The translations under genes were made by a program, and so were the position numbers. The notes under the pieces are model-generated. The model had not been told where the DNA came from and did no database searches. It saw nothing but the letters and a program-made list of their open reading frames with translations. Of a stretch of DNA of 64,000 bases, positions 25,852-34,182 are shown piece by piece. The stretch lies in contig NZ_MDJD01000043.1 of NCBI RefSeq assembly GCF_001747085.1, positions 362,076 to 426,075 on the forward strand, in the 5' to 3' direction. This DNA is from Flavivirga aquatica (GTDB lineage Bacteria; Bacteroidota; Bacteroidia; Flavobacteriales; Flavobacteriaceae). Within the stretch, counting starts at the first letter, position 1, and each line of letters begins with the position of its first letter.

Positions 25852-26778
25852 ATGAAAGTAACAGTAGTAGGAGCAGGAGCTGTAGGTGCAAGTTGTGCTG
25901 AATACATAGCTATAAAAGATTTCGCTTCAGAAGTTGTGTTGTTAGACATTAAAGAAGGATATGCCGAAGGAAAAGCCATGGATTTAATGCAAACAGCATC
26001 ATTAAATGGATTTGATACTAAAATTACAGGAGTTACCAATGATTATAGTAAAACAGCAGATAGTGATATTTGTGTAATTACTTCAGGTATTCCACGTAAG
26101 CCAGGAATGACTCGCGAAGAATTAATAGGTATTAATGCTGGTATTGTAAAAACAGTATCTTCAAGTTTAATAGAGCATTCTCCTAATACAATTATTATTG
26201 TAGTAAGTAATCCAATGGATACTATGACGTATCTAGTACATAAATCTACAGATTTACCAAAAAATAGAATTATTGGTATGGGTGGTGCTTTAGACTCTGC
26301 TCGTTTTAAATATAGATTAGCAGAAGCTTTAGGAGCTCCTATTAGTGATGTAGATGGTATGGTAATTGGTGGCCATAGCGATAAAGGTATGGTACCTTTA
26401 ATTGGAAAAGCTGTAAGAAACAGTGTTGTTGTTTCAGAATTTTTATCTGAAGAAAGAATGGGTCAAGTAGTACAAGATACTAAAGTTGGTGGAGCTACAT
26501 TAACAGGTTTATTAGGAACTTCTGCTTGGTATGCACCAGGGGCTGCTGTATCTGGAATGGTTCAAGCTATCGCTTGTGATACTAAAAAAATCTTCCCATG
26601 TTCAGCTTTATTAGAAGGTGAATTTGGATTAAGTGATTTATCAATTGGTGTGCCTTGTATTTTAGGTGCTAATGGAATTGAAAAAATAGTAGAAATTAGT
26701 TTATCTGATGCTGAAAAAGCAAAATTAGCTGAATCTGCTGAAGGTGTTAAAAAAACTAACGGATTATTAGAGTTATAG
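25852..26778 (+). CDS. mdh: Malate dehydrogenase
   Basis: A 308-aa NAD-dependent dehydrogenase of the LDH/MDH superfamily that interconverts malate and oxaloacetate in the TCA cycle. The Rossmann GAGAVGAS is at residues 7-14, with Asp in VVLLDIKEG selecting NAD. SGIPRKPGMTREELI is the mobile loop, with two Arg that contact substrate. VVSNPMDTMTYL and the catalytic His in IGGHSDKGMVPL are present. The length and loop identify the short bacterial MDH type III-like group. The mdh to secDF order is common in flavobacteria, here interrupted by SecD-derived ORFs. Confidence 0.95.
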   Translation: MKVTVVGAGAVGASCAEYIAIKDFASEVVLLDIKEGYAEGKAMDLMQTASLNGFDTKITGVTNDYSKTADSDICVITSGIPRKPGMTREELIGINAGIVKTVSSSLIEHSPNTIIIVVSNPMDTMTYLVHKSTDLPKNRIIGMGGALDSARFKYRLAEALGAPISDVDGMVIGGHSDKGMVPLIGKAVRNSVVVSEFLSEERMGQVVQDTKVGGATLTGLLGTSAWYAPGAAVSGMVQAIACDTKKIFPCSALLEGEFGLSDLSIGVPCILGANGIEKIVEISLSDAEKAKLAESAEGVKKTNGLLEL

Positions 26779-26802
26779 ATCTTTTCAATTTTATAATATA
26801 TT

Positions 26803-26828
26803 TAGGCTACTAGTATACTGGTAGCCTA
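26803..26828 (+). terminator. Intrinsic terminator after mdh
   Basis: TAGGCTAC at 26803-26810 pairs with GTAGCCTA at 26821-26828, and the stem extends with AGT/ACT across one wobble. A short T-rich stretch follows. Confidence 0.7.
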
Positions 26829-26845
26829 TCTTATTTCACATAGTT

Positions 26846-27494
26846 ATGAACAAATATTTTTATTTAATTTTTAGCTTTTTAATTTTTTCATGCAATAGTT
26901 TTTTTAAGAAAGAGCAGCATGAGTTTATTTATGAATTTGAAAAGAAAAATGATATTATAAATAATGATTTTGAGAAAACAATTTCAGTTATAAAGAAAAG
27001 ATTGAATATGTTGGGGTATGACTATTAAGTAAAACGTCACAGATATTTTCATATTTAAATAAAAAAGAAATTAAGCTTTATTTACCTTCAGAATATTCTA
27101 ATGTTAAATTTTTACCGGGAATTCCAGATAATAATTTAATATCATTATACGCGGCAAAATCTAATAGAGAAAATAAAGCGTCTTTAAATGGTGAATCTAT
27201 TATAGATGCAAATCAAAGTTTTGGATATACAGATAGATCATAATGGATAGAAAAGGAGCGTTCACTTGAGAGAGAATGACGGGTAAGACCTTTAGAAATA
27301 GAACCTCAATAGGGATAACGATAAATAATTTAGTTTATTCAGCATCTGGGGTAACATCAGGTGCAATAAAAGTGGGGAGATCTGCCATTTCTGGCAATTT
27401 TACTGTAGAAGAGGCTCAAGATTTATCTATTATTTTGTCTTCTCAAAAAAGCATTCTTAAACTCAAATTGCAACAACATAATATATTAAATTAG
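26846..27494 (+). pseudogene. Degenerate SecD P1-head-like lipoprotein
   Basis: Three frames in succession carry homology to SecD. Frame one (26846-27028) starts with a lipoprotein signal (FSFLIFSC) and contains SVIKKRLNMLGYD, like the VLRKRIDEFGV block of SecDF. A second frame reads NRENKASLNGESIIDANQSF, matching NRENLPPLSGAVVTDASNEF of the adjacent SecDF. The third (27276-27494) reads INNLVYSASGVTSGAI, then ISGNFTVEEAQDLS, matching DDVVYSAPGVTTGPI and ISGDFSLNEAIDLA. At least two frameshifts and a stop separate them, so the gene is broken. There are no SecD membrane helices. It is a paralogue of the periplasmic head only. Confidence 0.78.
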
Positions 27495-27546
27495 ATATTT
27501 ATATAAAGACAGTAGAGATACAATCTTTATTTTTTATATTTGGCGC

Positions 27547-28173
27547 ATGAAAGTGAAATGGTACATTAGTACTTTAATTATTACGTTAATCTTTTTAGGT
27601 GTAGTTTCTCAAAAGCAAACTACAATGCCTAATCAGGAAATTGTATTGCATTTTACAGATGTAGAAACAACGTCTGATGATGTGCAATATGCCATTGCCA
27701 ATTTAAAAGAGCAATTGCATATTCTTGGCGTTGATAATATTTACGTAAAAGAAGGCGAATCAGGTAAGCTTAAAATCACTTATTATAGCACTAAAGATGT
27801 TGCTAGCATAAAAAAAGTACTTTCTAAAGAGCAAAATCTTGAGTTTACTGGTTTAGCTAAGAATCAAGATCAAAACAAATTTCCTTCAAAAGATAGTTCT
27901 GTTAATTATGATTTAGATGTACATGAAATCTTAAAAGGGCATGACTCTTATTCAAATACAGAAGGTTATGCACTAGAATCTAAATCGGAAAACCGTTCAA
28001 CTTTTAACTCTAATCTTTATCTTTTTAAGATTGAAATAGAAGATAAGAAAAAAGAAGAAGGCGTAAAAGAAGCTTACAGAGTTTGTAGAAATATTGCAAT
28101 AGCAATAAATAATATAGCTTATGCTATACCTGAAGTTAGAGCAGGTCCCTCTCTATCTATTTTAAAAGTATAA
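27547..28173 (+). CDS. SecD P1-head-like protein with an N-terminal signal anchor
   Basis: A 208-aa protein with one hydrophobic N-terminal helix (ISTLIITLIFLGVV). The mature part resembles the SecD first periplasmic domain: QYAIANLKEQLHILGVDNIYVKEGE, KEQNLEFTG, and a C-terminal IAIAINNIAYAIPEVRAGP like the IAIVLDDVVYSAPGVTTGP of SecDF. It lacks the transporter helices. It is an intact sister of the broken gene just upstream and lies 147 bases before secDF. A role with SecDF, for example in binding or regulation, is only inference from position and homology. Confidence 0.65.
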   Translation: MKVKWYISTLIITLIFLGVVSQKQTTMPNQEIVLHFTDVETTSDDVQYAIANLKEQLHILGVDNIYVKEGESGKLKITYYSTKDVASIKKVLSKEQNLEFTGLAKNQDQNKFPSKDSSVNYDLDVHEILKGHDSYSNTEGYALESKSENRSTFNSNLYLFKIEIEDKKKEEGVKEAYRVCRNIAIAINNIAYAIPEVRAGPSLSILKV

Positions 28174-28320
28174 TCCTCTATACTTAAGAGCACCTTTTAT
28201 TATTCATTCAATAAGGTGGAAAAAATAATATTTAAAAACAAGATCAAGGCAATTGTCAAACTATAGGTGAGCTTGTTGTTTACCTAAATTAAAAAGTTTG
28301 ATTATAAATAAACATAAAAA

Positions 28321-31320
28321 ATGCAAAACAAAGGATTAGTAAAATTATTTGCTGTTTTATTCGGTTTGGTAAGTATATACCAGTTATCGTTTACATTTAA
28401 AGCTAAGCAAATTGAAAGTACAGCAGAAGAAATAGCTATTAGTAAAATAGCAGATACAGAAGAAGACTTTAGAGTTAAGCGTAGTCAAGAAGAAGCGAAC
28501 TATTTAGAATCGATAGCTACAGATACCGTATTTAATATAGGTATTGCTCAATTCACTTACAATGAAGTGAAACAAAAAGCTATGAATTTAGGGCTAGATT
28601 TAAAAGGAGGTATTAACGTAACTCTACAAATATCTGTAAAAGATATTTTAAAAGGTTTAGCAAATAATACTAAAGACCCAATTTTTAATAAAGCTTTAGA
28701 TGATGCTTCAGAGTTACAGAAAAATAGTCAGAATACTTATTTAGAAGATTTCTTTATATCTTTCGATGCTATTAAAGGCGATGCAAAACTAGCTTCTCCA
28801 GATATTTTTTATACAAAAGCGTTAGATGGAGAGATTAATGGTAACATGTCTGATGAAGAAGTAGAAAAGATTATTTCAACTAAAATTGATGAGTCAATTG
28901 TTTCTGCCTTTGAGGTATTACGTAAACGTATTGACGAGTTTGGTGTAACATCCCCTAACATTCAACGTTTAGGAACATCTGGTCGTATTTTGGTAGAATT
29001 ACCAGGAGTTAAAGATGTTGAGCGTGCTACAACTTTATTACAAAGTACAGCTCAATTACAATTTTGGGATGCTTATAAAGGAGAACAATTTTTTCCATTT
29101 TTATCGCAAGCTAATGAGACTTTAAAAAAGATTGTTGATACTAAAAAAGAAGTAGAAAAAGATAAAGAATCTCAAGATGAAGAAGATGCAACAGATTCTG
29201 AAATTGATGATTTATTAGGTGATGCAGAAACAGATTCGACTACAGTAGCAACTGTAAACCCAATTTTTGATTTATTAAGAGGTCAAGGATATCCTGGAGG
29301 ACCTATTATTGCTAAGTTTGAAATTAAAGATAAAGCAACAGTTCTAGATTATTTAAACAGACCAGAAGTAAGATCATTACTTTCTGCAGAACAACGTTAT
29401 GCTAAATTTGTTTTTGGTAAGCCAGAAAAAGATAGTGAATTAGTTGATTTATATGCTTTAGTTGGTAATAGAGAAAATCTTCCTCCATTAAGTGGTGCTG
29501 TTGTAACAGATGCGAGCAACGAGTTTAGTCCAGTAGGTAATAAGTCTGAAGTATCTATGCAAATGAATGCAAAAGGAGCTAAGATATGGGAAGAAATGAC
29601 TGGTAATGCTTATAACAAAGGAAGTCAAATAGCAATTGTATTAGACGACGTTGTATATTCTGCTCCTGGTGTAACAACTGGACCTATTGCAGGAGGGCGT
29701 TCTTCTATATCTGGTGATTTTAGTTTAAACGAGGCTATCGATTTAGCGAACGTATTACGTGCAGGTAAATTACCAGCATCGGCAGATATTATTCAAAGTG
29801 AAGTTGTTGGACCATCATTAGGACAAGAAGCGATTGATAGTGGTAAGATGTCTTTCATGATAGCTTTAGCACTTGTATTAATCTGGATGATATTTTATTA
29901 CGGTAAAGCTGGAGGTTTTTCAGATATAGCTATGGTATTAAATATCTTATTAATATTCGGTATTTTATCTGGATTAGGAGCTGTGTTAACTTTACCTGGT
30001 ATTGCAGGTATCGTATTAACAATAGGTATGTCTGTAGATGCTAACGTACTTATTTTTGAACGTATTCGAGAAGAATTAGCTAAAGGAAAAGGTCAAAAAG
30101 AAGCCATTGAAGATGGATTTAGTAATGCCTTATCATCTATTTTAGATGCTAATATTACTACAGGTTTAACAGCTTTAATTTTATTTATTTTTGGTACAGG
30201 CCCAATTAAAGGATTTGCTACAACCTTATTAATAGGTATTGGTACATCATTATTTACAGCGATCTTTATTACTAGATTATTAATTGATTGGTATAGTAAT
30301 AAAGGAGGCGTGTTAAATTTCTCTACACCAATTACTAAAAACCTTTTTAGAAATATTAATATAGAGTTCTTAAAGAAACGTAAACTGGCTTACATTATCT
30401 CTGGTGTATTTATAGTATTAAGTTTAGGATCTTTATTTACTAACGGATTAGATCAAGGTGTAGATTTTGTTGGAGGTAGAACTTACCAAGTACGTTTTGC
30501 TCAAGATGTAAGTGCTTCAGAAATTAGTGGTGTATTATCAAAACCAGAAGTTTTTAGTAGTGCAAATGCTAAAACTTTAGGAAACGCTAATCAATTAAAA
30601 ATTACTACAAAATATAAAGTAAACGAAACAGGAGGAGAAGTAGATGAAGAGATTAGAAAAAAACTTTATACAGCTTTACAACCTTATTTAAAAGGTTTAA
30701 CTTATGAAGAATTTATAAGCGATGCTGTTACTAAAACAGTAGGTTTGTTAAAGAGTGATAAAGTGAGTCCTACTATTGCAGATGATATTAAAAAATCATC
30801 TTTCTGGGCAATTCTAGGTTCTTTAATTGTAGTATTCCTTTATATCTTAATTCGTTTTAAAAGATGGCAATATTCACTTGGTGCTGTAGCTGCAGTTTTC
30901 CATGATGTACTTATTGTATTAGGTATTTTCTCTTTAACGTATAAATTTATGCCATTTACAATGGAAATAGATCAAGCATTTATTGCTGCTATATTAACAG
31001 TAATTGGTTACTCATTAAATGATACCGTGGTTGTATTTGATAGAATTCGTGAATTCTTCAATGAGCATACTAACTGGAACTTTGAGCGTGTAGTAAACGA
31101 ATCATTAAGTAGTACATTAAGTAGAACATTAAACACCTCTTTAACAACACTTGTTGTATTACTTGCCATTTTTATATTTGGAGGTGATTCTATAAGAGGA
31201 TTTATGTTTGCATTAATAGTAGGTGTAGTAGTAGGTACTTACTCATCTTTATTTATTGCAACACCAATCATGTATGATTCTGTTCAGAAATTAGAAGATA
31301 AAAAGAATAAAAAAGAGTAA
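28321..31320 (+). CDS. secDF: Fused protein translocase subunit SecDF
   Basis: A 999-aa proton-driven RND-family membrane protein that pulls secreted proteins through SecYEG. The SecD half shows LGLDLKGGINVTLQI after the first helix, a P1 domain with RKRIDEFGVTSPNIQRLG, and helices with TIGMSVDANVLIFERIREE. The SecF half begins near residue 680 with GVDFVGGRTYQVRF and has AILTVIGYSLNDTVVVFDRIREF. Twelve membrane helices are expected. An acidic insertion (KDKESQDEEDATDSEIDD) sits within P1. Fusion of D and F is usual in Bacteroidota. It ends at a strong terminator. Confidence 0.96.
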   Translation: MQNKGLVKLFAVLFGLVSIYQLSFTFKAKQIESTAEEIAISKIADTEEDFRVKRSQEEANYLESIATDTVFNIGIAQFTYNEVKQKAMNLGLDLKGGINVTLQISVKDILKGLANNTKDPIFNKALDDASELQKNSQNTYLEDFFISFDAIKGDAKLASPDIFYTKALDGEINGNMSDEEVEKIISTKIDESIVSAFEVLRKRIDEFGVTSPNIQRLGTSGRILVELPGVKDVERATTLLQSTAQLQFWDAYKGEQFFPFLSQANETLKKIVDTKKEVEKDKESQDEEDATDSEIDDLLGDAETDSTTVATVNPIFDLLRGQGYPGGPIIAKFEIKDKATVLDYLNRPEVRSLLSAEQRYAKFVFGKPEKDSELVDLYALVGNRENLPPLSGAVVTDASNEFSPVGNKSEVSMQMNAKGAKIWEEMTGNAYNKGSQIAIVLDDVVYSAPGVTTGPIAGGRSSISGDFSLNEAIDLANVLRAGKLPASADIIQSEVVGPSLGQEAIDSGKMSFMIALALVLIWMIFYYGKAGGFSDIAMVLNILLIFGILSGLGAVLTLPGIAGIVLTIGMSVDANVLIFERIREELAKGKGQKEAIEDGFSNALSSILDANITTGLTALILFIFGTGPIKGFATTLLIGIGTSLFTAIFITRLLIDWYSNKGGVLNFSTPITKNLFRNINIEFLKKRKLAYIISGVFIVLSLGSLFTNGLDQGVDFVGGRTYQVRFAQDVSASEISGVLSKPEVFSSANAKTLGNANQLKITTKYKVNETGGEVDEEIRKKLYTALQPYLKGLTYEEFISDAVTKTVGLLKSDKVSPTIADDIKKSSFWAILGSLIVVFLYILIRFKRWQYSLGAVAAVFHDVLIVLGIFSLTYKFMPFTMEIDQAFIAAILTVIGYSLNDTVVVFDRIREFFNEHTNWNFERVVNESLSSTLSRTLNTSLTTLVVLLAIFIFGGDSIRGFMFALIVGVVVGTYSSLFIATPIMYDSVQKLEDKKNKKE

Positions 31321-31341
31321 TCTCTATATTTTTCTTTGATG

Positions 31342-31379
31342 AAAAAGCCCTATTAACTTTTGTTGATAGGGCTTTTTTT
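31342..31379 (+). terminator. Intrinsic terminator after secDF
   Basis: AAAAAGCCCTA pairs with TAGGGCTTTTT across a 16-base loop region, and the T-run continues to 31379. The secDF stop is 22 bases upstream. Confidence 0.85.
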
Positions 31380-31893
31380 GTGGCATATGATCTGGAATAA
31401 ATTAGAATGGTTATGAGTTGATAAGTACTTAGGTTATTTGTTAGACAACTCATTAATCCATAGTATATATTACTATTAGACTGTATCTAATATTATATAT
31501 TGACAAATAAGAGTAAGAAATAAATAAGATTTATAATTGTTGTAGAAGTTTTACAGAAGTAGATCATCTAAAACAATGCCAGTGGATTTTCTCAAAGAAC
31601 AGTTTTTGAATATAGATTTGATTATATTAATTTTTTTAAAAACGATTATAAGAAAAAATTTAAAAAAATTATTTCGTAAGTGCTGTTGTATATAGAAAAT
31701 GTATTAAAGTATTTTATTCTAGTTAGGTGAAAAAAAATAATGATTGTAGCTTTTTGTTTAAGTGTTATTATGTTTTTTCTTATTTAAAAATCAATCAGTT
31801 AAGGTTTTCCCTTAATAATAATACGGTGAATCCCTAAAAGGGATTTAAAATCTTTCGATAATTTTAGTGAAAGTTTTAATTTATATATTTTAG
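31380..31893. other. Intergenic region before the RHS locus
   Basis: About 510 very AT-rich bases with no convincing gene. A small stem, AATCCC/GGGATT at 31829-31845, lies shortly before the next gene; it is short and has no T-tract. This region should hold the promoter for the whole rightward RHS locus. Confidence 0.35.
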
Positions 31894-32475
31894 ATGAAAT
31901 TTCTTAAACGATTTGTCTTTTTTACAGTTGTAGTATTAGTGTCTTGTAATAAATTCAAAAAAGAGGATATTCAACAAGAATACAAATACTTTAGTTTAAA
32001 ACAACAAGGTTGGAAGTCTAAACGTGTTAATCAATTTATTAATGATATAAATTATACAGCCACAGAGGTTCCTTTACAGTACTATCTTTTAAAAAGTACA
32101 AAAGGAAATTATAAAACTGTAGATTCATTATATAAAATAAATTCAAAAGAGCGTATTATAGAAGTTGAGTTTCAACACACAAAGGAGAACGGCCTCTTAT
32201 TAAATAAATATACCAATAAATCCTATGACGATGCTGTAAAATATATGGCATTTACTATAGAAAAAGATTTTACTGTAGTCACATCTTCAAATGATACCAT
32301 TTCATGCTCGGGAGTAAACTTCGAGCGTAATTTTAAAGTAGCACCATTTAAGCGAGTGCTATTATATTTCAATAATATTAACCCTAAGGATAACATAAAA
32401 CTTATATACCAAGACCAATTATTTGGTAATGGTATAATTAAATTCAATTTCAACGAAACACCTTTGAAATTATAA
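31894..32475 (+). CDS. Hypothetical lipoprotein at the head of the RHS locus
   Basis: A 193-aa protein with a lipoprotein signal (FFTVVVLVSC, Cys at residue 18) followed by a Lys/Glu-rich linker. The mature domain has no motif I recognise and looks mainly beta. It lies 12 bases upstream of the repeat-rich surface protein and is in the same direction as all RHS genes, so it is probably the first gene of that transcription unit. Confidence 0.7.
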   Translation: MKFLKRFVFFTVVVLVSCNKFKKEDIQQEYKYFSLKQQGWKSKRVNQFINDINYTATEVPLQYYLLKSTKGNYKTVDSLYKINSKERIIEVEFQHTKENGLLLNKYTNKSYDDAVKYMAFTIEKDFTVVTSSNDTISCSGVNFERNFKVAPFKRVLLYFNNINPKDNIKLIYQDQLFGNGIIKFNFNETPLKL

Positions 32476-32487
32476 ATAGTAAAAGAC

Positions 32488-34080
32488 ATGAATGTAAAAC
32501 AAATATTATTTTTAAGTGTGGTAATTTTTAATGCCATAAATCTTATAGGGCAAACTCCTGTTTCTACGGGGAATTATATACCAACAAAAGGAACTACTTA
32601 TGCTGGTGAAGGCTCTGGAAATCAGGGAAAAAATAATGTTTATATAGGTAAGGATTCAGGGAAAGGAACAAATTTTAATAGTTCAGATAATGTTTTTATA
32701 GGGAGTGATAGTGGTATTACAACATTAGGGGGATCAAGAAATATTTTTTTAGGAGCTTTAAGTGGTAAACTTAATAAAGCAGGTGGTGATAATATATTTT
32801 TAGGATATAAGAGTGGAGAAGAGAATGTAAATGGATTCCGAAATATATATATAGGAAAAAACAGTGGGGCAAAGAGAGTGGGATATTCAGACAATTTGTT
32901 TATTGGTCATAACAGTGGGAGTAGTTCTATATATGGTCGTAATAATATTTTTTTAGGCCATAATAGTGGAGTTGATAGTTCTGGGGAGTATAATATTTTT
33001 TTAGGGCATGGTAGTGGAGGAAATACAGTTGGTAATAATAATACGTTTATTGGAACCAATAGTGGTAAAGAAGCTACAGGATCAAGAAATCTTTTTATGG
33101 GAGTAAGAGCTGGTATGGAGAATAAGACTGGTACACAGAATATTTTTATAGGATATGAAGCAGGGGAGCAAAGTGAAGGAGGTACACGAAATACATTTAT
33201 AGGAAATTACAGCGGTAAAAATAATACAGCAGGAATAGAAAATATATTTTTAGGAGATAACACAGGTTTTGCTAATACTACAGGAAGACAAAATTCATTC
33301 ATAGGGTTTAATAGTGGTCAATCAAATACAGAAGGTAGTGGAAATGTGTTTTTAGGGCTATCTACAGGAAGATATAATGTTGATGGGAGTCAAAATGTAT
33401 TTTTAGGAAATGGAAGCGGAAGTAGTAATATTGATGGCAATGGTAATGTGTTTTTAGGATTTCTTTCTGGACAAAGAAACGTTGACGGACGTGGTAATGT
33501 ATTTTTAGGAAAAGGAAGTGGAATTAGTAATGTTACAGGGAGTAATAATGTGTTTTTAGGAAAAAATTTAGGAGCTAATGAAACAGGTGATGATAAGTTA
33601 TATATATCAAATTCAGACACCAATACACCTTTAATTTATGGTGATTTTGAAAGTAACTTTCTAACAGTTAATGGTAAGTTTACAATAGGAACAGAGCAAA
33701 TGCCAACTACAATAGGTTCTGAAGATATAAGCTTCTATAAGTTATTTGTTAAAGGAGGTTTATTAACAGAAGAAGTTCGTGTTAAAACAGACTGGGCCGA
33801 TTATGTTTTTGATGCTAATTACTATATAAGACCTCTTGATGAATTAGAGCAATTCATAAAATTAAATAAACACCTTCCTAACATACCTTCAAGCAAAACT
33901 GTTAAAGAAAATGGTTTAGAGCTGGGTGATATGATGCGTCTTCAACAAGAAAAAATAGAAGAGCTTACCTTATATACAATTCAACAACACAAGGAATTAG
34001 AAGCTCAAAAAGAAAAGAACAATATATTAGAATCACGTTTAAAACGATTAGAATCAATAATTAGCAAAATTGATAATTAA
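32488..34080 (+). CDS. Repeat-rich surface protein with a tail-fibre-like C-terminus
   Basis: A 530-aa exported protein (signal peptide ILFLSVVIFNAINLIGQ). Residues about 51-370 are 19 tandem units of 16-17 aa with the pattern N-[VI]-F-[LI]-G-x-x-S-G-x-x-x-x-G-x-x-N. This predicts a beta-helix or YadA-head-like beta-roll. The C-terminus matches the intramolecular-chaperone-like end common on flavobacterial fibre proteins: DANYYIRPLDELEQFIKLNK, HLPNIPSSKTVKENGLELGD, then a coiled coil that includes KIEELTLYTIQQHKELEAQK. It probably trimerises and is displayed on the surface. It heads the RHS gene set, so a role in adhesion or in toxin display is inferred. Confidence 0.82.
   Translation: MNVKQILFLSVVIFNAINLIGQTPVSTGNYIPTKGTTYAGEGSGNQGKNNVYIGKDSGKGTNFNSSDNVFIGSDSGITTLGGSRNIFLGALSGKLNKAGGDNIFLGYKSGEENVNGFRNIYIGKNSGAKRVGYSDNLFIGHNSGSSSIYGRNNIFLGHNSGVDSSGEYNIFLGHGSGGNTVGNNNTFIGTNSGKEATGSRNLFMGVRAGMENKTGTQNIFIGYEAGEQSEGGTRNTFIGNYSGKNNTAGIENIFLGDNTGFANTTGRQNSFIGFNSGQSNTEGSGNVFLGLSTGRYNVDGSQNVFLGNGSGSSNIDGNGNVFLGFLSGQRNVDGRGNVFLGKGSGISNVTGSNNVFLGKNLGANETGDDKLYISNSDTNTPLIYGDFESNFLTVNGKFTIGTEQMPTTIGSEDISFYKLFVKGGLLTEEVRVKTDWADYVFDANYYIRPLDELEQFIKLNKHLPNIPSSKTVKENGLELGDMMRLQQEKIEELTLYTIQQHKELEAQKEKNNILESRLKRLESIISKIDN
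32638..33600 (+). repeat. Tandem FLG/FIG repeats, about 50 bases per unit
   Basis: Nineteen diverged units of 48-54 bases encode the repeating pattern F-[LI]-G-x-x-S-G. The units are not identical at DNA level, although several near 33350-33560 are close (NVFLGxGSG). Unit count may vary between strains by slippage or recombination. Confidence 0.8.
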
Positions 34081-34182
34081 TTAAACGATATGAGCTTTCA
34101 TGAAGAAAGCAAAAATAGTGATGACTAATCTAAAGTTTACTTTGCAAGTTGCATTTAGCAACTAAAAAATAAATACAAACAG

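Noticed and set aside
28192..28219. CACCTT/AAGGTG stem between the SecD-like ORF and secDF as a terminator
   Set aside because: The loop is long, the stem short and no T-tract follows on the plus strand, so I do not call it.
32638..33600. Regular repeats resembling a CRISPR array
   Set aside because: They are in frame, diverged, without unique spacers of constant size, and encode a beta-roll protein.
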